Shown in pieces: positions 16,993 to 23,772 of a stretch of 31,907 nt of DNA. The notes beneath the pieces are model-generated. The model saw only the letters and a program-made list of their open reading frames with translations. It searched no databases and was not told the origin of the DNA. Numbering within the stretch: the stretch's first letter is position 1; every line of letters begins with the position of its first letter. Source of the DNA: Bacteroidota bacterium (GTDB lineage: Bacteria; Bacteroidota; Bacteroidia; Chitinophagales; Chitinophagaceae); assembly GCA_023433345.1 (NCBI GenBank), contig JAEZDA010000051.1, positions 1 through 31,907 on the forward strand, read 5' to 3'. A program made the position numbers and the translations under genes.

Positions 16993-17628
16993 TTATACCG
17001 GCGAATCTTCTATGAGGAAGCAGTACACCTCCCGGGGGCCGTGCACACCGGTTACCAGTGTTTTTTCAATATCAGCAGTTCTGCTTGGTCCTGTTGCAAA
17101 CGAGATCATTGATGGAAAAGCCTCCTCGTATTTTTGCCTCAGGAATTGCAAAGCATCTTTTAAATCGAACACCATTTGGCTGGTAAAAGCAATACAGATA
17201 TGAACGGGGGCGTAAACACTTGCCGTTCTGCCATAAGTTTGGTTTGAACTCAACACCATCGAACCCGTGCGCGCGATCAGGTATTCACAGCCGGTAAGGG
17301 CAGCGTCGCAGTCATCAAGTTTCGGGTAGGCGTTCACGGTAGTGCCAAGCAGCCCTAAAATTTTTTCATCTTTGCAATATATTTTATGCCATCCGTTCAG
17401 CTGGAATAATGCGCTCAATTGCTGCTGAAGATCACTTAGCGAGTTGCAAAAAGCGAATTTTCCATTGAGCGAAGAAAATGTTTCCGCAAAAAGAATTGCT
17501 TCATCTTCAATTGCGGGCGGATATATATTCACATTGCCTTCACTTTTAGGAAAAGGCACAGGCACCGGGTTTGCCAGTGCCTGCCGTATTTTTTTCAGGA
17601 TTGTTTCTTTTGCCGATGAGGCAGACAT
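16993..17628 (-). CDS. LUD-domain protein (LutC/YkgG family)
   Basis: A 211-residue cytosolic protein. The C-terminal part carries the LUD signature GPSRTADIEKTLVTGVHGP (~180-200), and the middle has the characteristic stretch YLIARTGSMVLSS. In LutABC systems the LutC subunit takes part in lactate oxidation, but no lutA or lutB iron-sulfur partner is nearby, so the role here is not settled. It starts 4 nt after the ftsH stop, and this ftsH-LUD pairing is recurrent in Bacteroidota to my knowledge. No metal-binding cysteine clusters are visible in this protein. Confidence 0.85.
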   Translation of the reverse strand: MSASSAKETILKKIRQALANPVPVPFPKSEGNVNIYPPAIEDEAILFAETFSSLNGKFAFCNSLSDLQQQLSALFQLNGWHKIYCKDEKILGLLGTTVNAYPKLDDCDAALTGCEYLIARTGSMVLSSNQTYGRTASVYAPVHICIAFTSQMVFDLKDALQFLRQKYEEAFPSMISFATGPSRTADIEKTLVTGVHGPREVYCFLIEDSPV

Positions 17629-17632
17629 ATCA

Positions 17633-19687
17633 TCAGATTTGTGGCGGATTTTTTAATTCCTCGGGGAGGCTAACAGGAGGCTCTTCATTCACCGTTTCCT
17701 CCGGTTCGATGTCCAGTATTTTCTTCTCCTCAAAGGGCCGCTTTCCGATGAGGGCTTCAACATCACTCTTGAATAACACCTCTTTCACCAAAAGTTCTTT
17801 CGCAAGTTTTTCAACCTCTGCACGTTTTTCGATCAAAAGTGCCTTGGTTTTTTCATATGCATTGTCAATAAGTAGCCTCACTTCATGATCGATCATTTTG
17901 CCGGTCTCCTCACTGTAAGGTTTGGTGAAATAATTTTCCTGGGCAGGATCGTAGAAACTGATGTTACCTACTTTATCATTCATTCCATAAACAGTCACCA
18001 TGCTGTAAGCGATCTTTGTGATCTGTTGAAGATCATTGCTTGCACCCGTGCTTATTTTTCCGAAGAAAATATCTTCACTAGCCCTTCCGCCCAGTGTCAT
18101 ACAGATCTGGTCAGTAAGCTGATCTGTATTATAGAGATACTGCTCCTTCGGTGTGTATTGGGCATAGCCCAGGGCTGCAGTTCCCCTTGGCACGATAGTA
18201 ACCTTTAATAACGGGTAGGCATGCTCGAGGAACCATCCGCAAATCGCATGACCTGCTTCATGGTAGGCGATGATCTCCTTTTCTTCCGGAGAGATGATCT
18301 TGTTTTTCTTTTCCAGTCCACCGATAACCCGGTCAATAGCATCCTGGAAATCGCTCATGTCAACGGCTTCTTTATTTTTCCTCGCCGCTATCAAGGCTGC
18401 TTCATTACATACGTTCGCAATGTCTGCACCGGCGAAACCAGGCGTTTGCTCTGCGAGTTTATGTATGTCAAGTTTCTGCGAAGTTTTAATTGGAGTAAGG
18501 TGAACTTTAAAAATTGCTTCCCTTCCCTGCAGGTCCGGGCGATCAATTGATATCTGCCTGTCGAAACGACCCGGGCGAAGCAAAGCCGAATCCAGCACAT
18601 CAGGGCGGTTTGTGGCTGCAAGAATAATGATACCGAGGTCGGTGCCGAAACCGTCCATCTCAACGAGGAGCTGATTGAGCGTATTCTCTCTTTCATCATT
18701 GCTCATCATCACATTTTTGCCTCGTGCGCGGCCAATGGCATCGATCTCATCAATGAAAATTATGCATGGAGCTTTTTCTCTGGCTTGTTTAAAAAGGTCC
18801 CGTACTCGGCTGGCACCTACACCTACAAACATCTCAACGAAATCACTTCCGCTAAGGCTGAAGAAGGGAACCTGCGCCTCGCCGGCAACCGCTTTTGCCA
18901 AAAGTGTTTTACCTGTTCCCGGAGGCCCCACCAGCAAGGCTCCTTTAGGTATCTTGCCACCCAGGGCTGTATATTTTTTTGGATTTTTCAGGAAGTCGAC
19001 GATCTCCATCACTTCCACCTTTGCCTCATCAAGACCTGCAACGTCGCTGAACGTAATATTCACGCGCGTGCCCTTGTCGAAAAGAGTTGCTTTGCTCTTC
19101 CCGATATTAAATATTCCGCCGGGACCGCCACCGCCGCCTGGGCCAACTTTTCGCATCATCATTACGAAAAGGAAGCCGACAAGAATTATCGGCAACAGGG
19201 TGCTGATGATCTGCGAGAAGAATTCGCCCTCATCATCCGGACTGTCCGGCACCTGCCTCACCGTCGGATTCTCCTTGTAAAAATCCGCCATTTGTGAAGC
19301 AAAGGTTTTGTCGTCTATTATGCTGAAAAATAATTGAGGCTGATTTGATTTAGCCGCCTTCTCATATTTTTCTTTATCCTGCACATCTGCAAGCAACTCA
19401 CGGTAAAGAGTAGCCTTATTTTTAATACTGTCCGGGTTTGCAAAAACTCTTACCAGCTTTTTATTTCTGATGGTTTTGATCTTTTCTATATCTCCTTCGG
19501 CAACCATCCTGTAAAACTTCTGCTGGTCGGTTTCAACACCGGCCGGGCTCACATTTCTAAAAAGGTTAACGCCTAACAAAGTGAGGATGATAAGGCCATA
19601 GACCCAGTAAATACTAAACCGGCTTTTCTTCTTTGGCTCATCGCCCATAGGGTTATCGGGAATTCTCTTGTTGTTGTTTTGGTTCAT
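17633..19687 (-). CDS. ftsH: ATP-dependent zinc metalloprotease FtsH
   Basis: A 684-residue inner-membrane AAA+ protease that degrades misfolded or regulatory membrane and cytosolic proteins as a hexamer. Two membrane helices (~25-43 and ~159-178) flank a periplasmic domain. The glycine-rich linker at 183-191 leads to the AAA domain with Walker A GPPGTGKT (254-261), Walker B FIDEID (311-316) and the second region of homology with RPGRFDR. The M41 protease domain has the zinc motif HEAGH (476-480). The C-terminus is acidic and proline-rich. Length is typical of Bacteroidota FtsH. The gene lies 21 nt after rsfS and 4 nt before the LUD gene. FtsH also controls LpxC in enterics, so co-location with lpxH is suggestive, but that link is inference. 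Confidence 0.98.
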   Translation of the reverse strand: MNQNNNKRIPDNPMGDEPKKKSRFSIYWVYGLIILTLLGVNLFRNVSPAGVETDQQKFYRMVAEGDIEKIKTIRNKKLVRVFANPDSIKNKATLYRELLADVQDKEKYEKAAKSNQPQLFFSIIDDKTFASQMADFYKENPTVRQVPDSPDDEGEFFSQIISTLLPIILVGFLFVMMMRKVGPGGGGGPGGIFNIGKSKATLFDKGTRVNITFSDVAGLDEAKVEVMEIVDFLKNPKKYTALGGKIPKGALLVGPPGTGKTLLAKAVAGEAQVPFFSLSGSDFVEMFVGVGASRVRDLFKQAREKAPCIIFIDEIDAIGRARGKNVMMSNDERENTLNQLLVEMDGFGTDLGIIILAATNRPDVLDSALLRPGRFDRQISIDRPDLQGREAIFKVHLTPIKTSQKLDIHKLAEQTPGFAGADIANVCNEAALIAARKNKEAVDMSDFQDAIDRVIGGLEKKNKIISPEEKEIIAYHEAGHAICGWFLEHAYPLLKVTIVPRGTAALGYAQYTPKEQYLYNTDQLTDQICMTLGGRASEDIFFGKISTGASNDLQQITKIAYSMVTVYGMNDKVGNISFYDPAQENYFTKPYSEETGKMIDHEVRLLIDNAYEKTKALLIEKRAEVEKLAKELLVKEVLFKSDVEALIGKRPFEEKKILDIEPEETVNEEPPVSLPEELKNPPQI

Positions 19688-19708
19688 AATGTTTTTGCTG
19701 TTAATAAA

Positions 19709-20110
19709 TTATCCCTTGTGTTCCATGCTCGGCGCGTCACTCCACATTTCTTCAAGTTGATAGAACTTGCGGGGCTCGGGCAACATTATATGAACCACTA
19801 TGTTTACATAATCGATAAGTATCCACTGCTGGGCCTGGCGACCTTCGTGTTTGTAAGGCAATTCGCCGGTTTTCTTTTTCACGTCTTCTTCAACGAAGTC
19901 TGCTATTGCACGGAGTTGAGTGGGGTTGGTTGCTTCGCAGATGATGAAAAAGTCAGCAACGGCCTCAGGAATTTTGCGGAGATCGAGACTGGTAATATTC
20001 TCACCTTTCTTTTCTTCGATCGCGTGAATTATGCTCTTGAAAATTTTACTGTTGCGGGTAAGCCGGGTGGCACTTTTCTTCCGGGTATTTAATACGTTCA
20101 GATTATTCAT
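19709..20110 (-). CDS. rsfS: Ribosome silencing factor RsfS (Iojap family)
   Basis: A 133-residue cytosolic protein that binds the large ribosomal subunit (bL/uL14) and blocks subunit joining during starvation. The RsfS/DUF143 domain spans ~22-130, with family motifs: ITSLDLRKIPEAVADFFIIC, RAIADFVEED and WILIDYVNIVVHIM. A basic N-terminal tail (1-20) precedes the domain. First gene of the minus-strand run, with a -7 box at 20180-20187. birA is divergent, a neighbourhood seen in other Bacteroidota. Confidence 0.95.
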   Translation of the reverse strand: MNNLNVLNTRKKSATRLTRNSKIFKSIIHAIEEKKGENITSLDLRKIPEAVADFFIICEATNPTQLRAIADFVEEDVKKKTGELPYKHEGRQAQQWILIDYVNIVVHIMLPEPRKFYQLEEMWSDAPSMEHKG

Positions 20111-20179
20111 TTATTATTGTTTTGATTTAAGATTCTCAGGTGTGCTGTTTTGCCCGAAATCGAGGCAGCTTACCGCTTT

Positions 20180-20187
20180 CAAAAGTA
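20180..20187 (-). promoter_or_regulatory. -7 box for the rsfS-ftsH run
   Basis: Minus-strand TACTTTTG matches the consensus and would give a leader of about 60 nt before rsfS. No -33 TTG is seen at normal spacing. This is the only consensus box I found upstream of the seven-gene run. Confidence 0.5.
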
Positions 20188-20212
20188 CAATATTCTTTTC
20201 ACCTGAAAAGTT

Positions 20213-20953
20213 ATGGAAACCTTGTTATTTAACATTTTAGACAGTGTGGACAGTACCAACAACTATGCCATGGCCCGGGTGCATGAAGGTTTGGCAATTC
20301 ACGGGCAGGCCTGGTTTGCACACTTCCAGGAAAAAGGAAAGGGCCAACGCGGAAAAAGCTGGCTGAGTGCTCCGGGGGAAAACCTGATCTTAACCGTCAC
20401 CGCGAGGCCGCCTGCTGTCTTTGAGATCTCTAGATTCCATTTTCATGCGCTCGTTTCTTTATGTGTTCTAAACTTTTTAAAGGAAGAATGTTCAGTTGCT
20501 TTCAGGGTGAAATGGCCGAATGATATTTATTATGGTGACAGAAAGGCAGGGGGAATTCTCATTGAAAACACGCTGCAGGGAAGCGAGTGGAAATGGTCGG
20601 TGATCGGCTTTGGAATAAATGTGAACCAGGCTGTTTTTCCCGGGTCGGTGCCAAACGCAGTTTCACTAAAGCAAATAACAGGTAACAATTTCGATACGGT
20701 TTTGCTTGCAAGGAAACTTCACTCACATTTATTGCAATCTTTTTCAAAGGTTTCAGCATCCAGGTTCGCCCTGAACGATCTTCTGGAAAATTATAATAAG
20801 GAGCTGTACAGGAAAGAAGAAAGGGTTCGGTTCCGCTCGGGAAGCCGGGTATTTGAAGCGATTGTAAAAAGAGTGGATGAATTTGGCCACCTGGTGGTTG
20901 ACAATGGCATTGAAACTACAATTGCATTTGGAGAGGTTGAATGGGTAAACTAG
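20213..20953 (+). CDS. birA: Biotin--[acetyl-CoA-carboxylase] ligase, without DNA-binding domain
   Basis: A 246-residue cytosolic enzyme that activates biotin with ATP and attaches it to the carboxyl-carrier protein of acetyl-CoA carboxylase and related enzymes. The catalytic core is complete: GKGQRGKSW (42-50) is the biotinyl-AMP binding loop, KWPNDI (100-105) and K111 in KAGGIL contact biotin, and a small C-terminal SH3-like domain follows (~200-246). The N-terminal helix-turn-helix of E. coli BirA is absent, so this is a group I ligase with no repressor function. It diverges from rsfS; I saw no consensus -7 box for it. The stop overlaps the convergent small HExxH gene by 3-4 bp. Confidence 0.93.
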   Translation: METLLFNILDSVDSTNNYAMARVHEGLAIHGQAWFAHFQEKGKGQRGKSWLSAPGENLILTVTARPPAVFEISRFHFHALVSLCVLNFLKEECSVAFRVKWPNDIYYGDRKAGGILIENTLQGSEWKWSVIGFGINVNQAVFPGSVPNAVSLKQITGNNFDTVLLARKLHSHLLQSFSKVSASRFALNDLLENYNKELYRKEERVRFRSGSRVFEAIVKRVDEFGHLVVDNGIETTIAFGEVEWVN

Positions 20954-21279
20954 GTTGTTCGCTCCGCGTTCCGCGCTTCCACTTCATACCGGTTGTTGAT
21001 ATATCCTTTTTTCATGCTCTCCATTATATAAAGCAAAATAAATCTTACAAAGCCATGATCACGGAATTGTTTGATATGACATAATTCGTGTCGAAGCCAT
21101 TTTTCACTTTTTAGAAAGTCATCAACGGAAGTTTGGTAGAGGTGAATTGTATTCCCGATTACAATAGCCAACTGTGGTGCATTCAATTTCCATGCGGCGA
21201 GTTTTGCAATGAAGGAGCTTTCCTTTATAAAGACCTTTATATCTCCCTCATTCGTTTTTATGACCTTCTCGTGCTTCAT
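20950..21279 (-). CDS. Small HExxH-motif protein, possible metalloprotease-like domain
   Basis: A 109-residue protein with no signal peptide. The motif HELCHIKQF (64-72) contains the zinc-binding pattern HExxH, and E99 or E101 in NNRYEVEARNAE could be the third ligand, as in minimal gluzincin-type folds. The layout resembles short DUF4157-like domains, but I cannot name the family with confidence. It overlaps the upstream peroxiredoxin gene by 4 bp (ATGA at 21276-21279), a strong sign of translational coupling, and meets birA tail to tail. Activity and substrate are unknown. Confidence 0.75.
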   Translation of the reverse strand: MKHEKVIKTNEGDIKVFIKESSFIAKLAAWKLNAPQLAIVIGNTIHLYQTSVDDFLKSEKWLRHELCHIKQFRDHGFVRFILLYIMESMKKGYINNRYEVEARNAERTT

Positions 21280-21746
21280 TGTTTGGAAACGGGATTATCC
21301 AGGATCCGTAAAATTTCTTCACCATGTTGTTTGTTGCGCGGCCGCTTAAACACATGGATAATTTTGCCCTGCTCTATCACAAAGGTTGTTCTATGTACGC
21401 CATCATACTTTCTGCCGTATAGTTGTTTTTCACCCCATACTCCAAAACTCTCCATGATCTTCCTTTTTTCATCAGACAACAATATATAGGGCAAGGAATT
21501 CTGTTCCTTAAACTTTCTTTGCAATTCAGGAGGGTCGGGGCTTACTCCGATAATTTTAAATCCGCGCCTTTTTAATTCTTTATAGTTATCACGGAGATTG
21601 CAAGCTTGAGATGTGCAAGCGGGAGTCATACTCTTTGGGAAAAAGAACAACAGTATCTTTTCGTTTTTGTGATCTCTAAAATCAAATATTTCTCCCTTGC
21701 TGTCAATTCCTTTAAACGCCGGCACTTTGTCTCCCGCTTCAAGCAT
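21276..21746 (-). CDS. bcp: Thiol peroxidase, Bcp/PrxQ-type peroxiredoxin
   Basis: A 156-residue cytosolic peroxiredoxin that reduces hydrogen peroxide and organic hydroperoxides. The active site is PKSMTPACTSQACNLRD, with the peroxidatic cysteine at C44 and the resolving cysteine at C49, the five-residue spacing of the PrxQ class. The rest of the fold is complete (FKIIGVSPDPPELQRKF; TTFVIEQGKIIHVF). It lies 10 nt after the M23 gene and overlaps the HExxH gene by 4 bp. No thioredoxin partner is directly adjacent. Confidence 0.92.
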   Translation of the reverse strand: MLEAGDKVPAFKGIDSKGEIFDFRDHKNEKILLFFFPKSMTPACTSQACNLRDNYKELKRRGFKIIGVSPDPPELQRKFKEQNSLPYILLSDEKRKIMESFGVWGEKQLYGRKYDGVHRTTFVIEQGKIIHVFKRPRNKQHGEEILRILDNPVSKQ

Positions 21747-21756
21747 TTTGTTTTTG

Positions 21757-23400
21757 TTATCGGGTGAATGAAAATTTCTTTTCAGATCTATTGCCTGAAA
21801 GATCTTCCACTTCTATAATTAATTCGTTGGTGCCGGGCCGGCAATATTCATCCATTTTATAAATAAATAATCTTCCCTTGTCGTTGCTGAAACGGATCCA
21901 GTTGCCATTTAACGTGGCCTTGAAGTTTTGGAGTTCTTCCGTATTGTCTGTTATAGAAAATGAAATTCTTGAAGGTGTTTTGGTGATGGCAGATATCACA
22001 GGAGGCAATGTGTCAACGATCAATTGGAAATTACCAAAGTCGCGCCAGGAGGCCACGAACCATCCATTGCGAAAGGCAGCCTTTTTAAAATCCGTTCTGG
22101 TTCCATAAAATTTTTTCATCATCATTTTGCCGGTATCCGCACTTTCAGTTGGGCGGATGTAGAGATCAAAATAATCCTGAATGGGAACAATGGGTTTATG
22201 AACCTGGTGAATTATTCCTGCAGGCGATGACTGTGAACTGTAAATGAATTTGAATGAATCATATAAAGCTTTTTCGGGCAGGAAGAAGCGGATGTTTTCG
22301 TTTTCGAAAACGTTAACCACGCCGGGATGAAAAAGGTTGGAGGCGAGGACGGGAGATGCGTCTGAAAGCCGGTCTGACGAGCGGATGGAAAATTGCAATG
22401 TCGCCACATTCCCGTCGGGATCGGAAACATCAATTTTTATTTGCTGTACTTCCGTATCGGGAAGAGAAATTATTCCGTCTCCGCCCTTATAAACACTGTT
22501 TTGATGGCCCGGCAGGCGGGAAAGGTGCTGTATGTATGGGCCTCCGGAGAGTTTCGTTTTATAATCTATATGAGCGTTTAAATAACGGGTGTCTTTGTAA
22601 TGAATTGAATCCATTACAAATCGCGTTTGTTCGGTTCCGTTATGATACAAGGCCGCACTGTAGATGCCGTTTTGATTGGTGGAACCGGAGTATTTGTCAA
22701 ATGAAGTGATACCAAAACTTACTTTATCTGTATTCACCATTATCGGCCCCGGGGTTAATGGAGTATAGGTTTTTCCCGTCCTTTTAAGCGCAATGATTTT
22801 GGGCGATTGCTCATAAGTGCTTTTACACCGGTCATAAACAGCAAGACGGATAATATCTGGCGGAATGTTATCAGGGATGCTGAAGCCATGCGTGAGCGGG
22901 TTAAGCACGATCTCTGATTTTGTATCGCGCAACTCGAAATGCACGTGCGGACCCTGCGACCCGCCGGTGTTTCCGCTGTAAGCAATAAATTGACCTCTCT
23001 TTACGGGAAACTGATCCGGAGTGAAAAACAAATCTACCGCCCAACTTTTCAATTCATATTGTTTTGACGTCACCCAGGCTTCGAGCGCCGGCTCAAAATC
23101 GTTCAGGTGTGCATACACTGAAGTGACTCCATTCGGATGATCGATGTATACAGCCCGGCCAAATCCCCAAGGTTCAATTTTTACGCGCGATACAAATCCT
23201 TGTTCTGCTGCGAGCACGCGAAGGTTCTCTCTCTGTTCTGTACGCATGTCGAGCCCCATATGGTAGTGGTTTGATCGCAGCTCTCCAAAATTGGCCACCA
23301 GTGCAGGTTTCGTGGCTACTGGCCACACGTAATCGAACTTTTGTGAAAATACCGATGATGTACACAGCAAAAATCCAACATGTAAAATCCAACTCTTCAT
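21757..23400 (-). CDS. Secreted M23 (LytM) peptidase with long C-terminal extension
   Basis: A 547-residue exported protein. The signal peptide (1-20) ends TSSVFSQ. The LytM domain follows almost at once (~25-178): HMGLD gives H47 and D51, YAH gives H98, and HVHFE gives H152 and H154, so all zinc and catalytic residues are present. An insert (~100-135) splits the domain between H98 and HVH. The remaining ~370 residues are beta-rich with several immunoglobulin-like stretches and no recognised motif; they may bind cell wall or partner proteins. The start at 23400 gives the signal peptide; a 10-codon upstream extension would run through the -7 box at 23406-23413. First gene of the M23-bcp-HExxH run. 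Confidence 0.88.
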   Translation of the reverse strand: MKSWILHVGFLLCTSSVFSQKFDYVWPVATKPALVANFGELRSNHYHMGLDMRTEQRENLRVLAAEQGFVSRVKIEPWGFGRAVYIDHPNGVTSVYAHLNDFEPALEAWVTSKQYELKSWAVDLFFTPDQFPVKRGQFIAYSGNTGGSQGPHVHFELRDTKSEIVLNPLTHGFSIPDNIPPDIIRLAVYDRCKSTYEQSPKIIALKRTGKTYTPLTPGPIMVNTDKVSFGITSFDKYSGSTNQNGIYSAALYHNGTEQTRFVMDSIHYKDTRYLNAHIDYKTKLSGGPYIQHLSRLPGHQNSVYKGGDGIISLPDTEVQQIKIDVSDPDGNVATLQFSIRSSDRLSDASPVLASNLFHPGVVNVFENENIRFFLPEKALYDSFKFIYSSQSSPAGIIHQVHKPIVPIQDYFDLYIRPTESADTGKMMMKKFYGTRTDFKKAAFRNGWFVASWRDFGNFQLIVDTLPPVISAITKTPSRISFSITDNTEELQNFKATLNGNWIRFSNDKGRLFIYKMDEYCRPGTNELIIEVEDLSGNRSEKKFSFTR

Positions 23401-23405
23401 AGCGG

Positions 23406-23413
23406 CAAAGATA
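23406..23413 (-). promoter_or_regulatory. -7 box directly upstream of the M23 gene at 23400
   Basis: Minus-strand TATCTTTG matches TAnnTTTG, with a minus-strand TTG (plus 23428-23430) 14 nt upstream. The box ends only 5 nt before the start codon, so the transcript would have almost no leader. Confidence 0.45.
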
Positions 23414-23476
23414 AAAGGCGACGGTTGCAATAAGGACCGGGAAAAGTTAATAATGAACCATTTTGATTTAAGATTT

Positions 23477-23557
23477 ACGATGTACGAATTACGATGTACG
23501 GTTTACGATGTACGAATTACGATGTACGGTTTAACGATGTACGGTTTACGATGTACG
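23477..23557. repeat. 14-bp-period tandem repeat, six units
   Basis: The decamer ACGATGTACG occurs at 23477, 23491, 23505, 23519, 23534 and 23548, spaced 14, 14, 14, 15 and 14 bp. Linkers read AATT, GTTT, AATT, GTTTA, GTTT, so the first four units form a 28-bp higher-order repeat. A 14-bp period cannot maintain a reading frame, so this is not a protein repeat. Units and spacers are too short and uniform for a CRISPR array. Confidence 0.9.
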
Positions 23558-23736
23558 GTTTGTATTCGGAAACGCGTTAGGGATGGGCAGCCCCGATGCC
23601 TGGGTTGGGGCAGAAAGTTCGCCCCTGCATTAATTAAATAATTTCAAATGCTTGTTGCTTGCGCCCTGCAGCATGATTTTCTCAATCTTTCAGTCTCCCA
23701 TCTCACACCTCACTTCTCACAATTCAACACATTCCC

Positions 23737-23744
23737 TACCTTTG
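23737..23744 (+). promoter_or_regulatory. -7 box for carB
   Basis: TACCTTTG matches TAnnTTTG and lies 28 nt before the carB ATG. No TTG is found 17-23 nt upstream, where the sequence is a pyrimidine-rich CTCAC stretch. Confidence 0.5.
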
Positions 23745-23772
23745 CGCGCCATCCCAAAGGCAGAGATCCACT

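Larger units (their letters stand above)
23401..23772. other. Noncoding region upstream of carB
   Basis: No gene is seen in these 372 bp. Contents in order: the -7 box of the minus-strand M23 gene, a 14-bp-period tandem repeat (23477-23557), a GC-rich stretch with two competing short hairpins (23590-23625), a pyrimidine-rich stretch with repeated CTCAC words (about 23695-23730), and the carB -7 box. Short open frames across it are formed by the repeats and are not credible genes. Confidence 0.75.

Noticed and set aside
18675..19280. 201-codon open frame antisense to ftsH
   Set aside because: It lies fully inside ftsH on the opposite strand; its composition reflects the complement of a conserved AAA domain.
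23477..23557. CRISPR array
   Set aside because: Repeats are 10 nt with 4-5-nt near-identical linkers; there are no unique spacers and no cas genes.
23581..23630. tRNA-like GC-rich stretch with GTTCG upstream of carB
   Set aside because: No 7-bp acceptor stem, anticodon arm or proper T-arm can be formed.
23453..23641. 62-codon open frame upstream of carB with repetitive peptide
   Set aside because: It is translated from a 14-bp-period DNA repeat, which changes frame each unit and is not a protein repeat.
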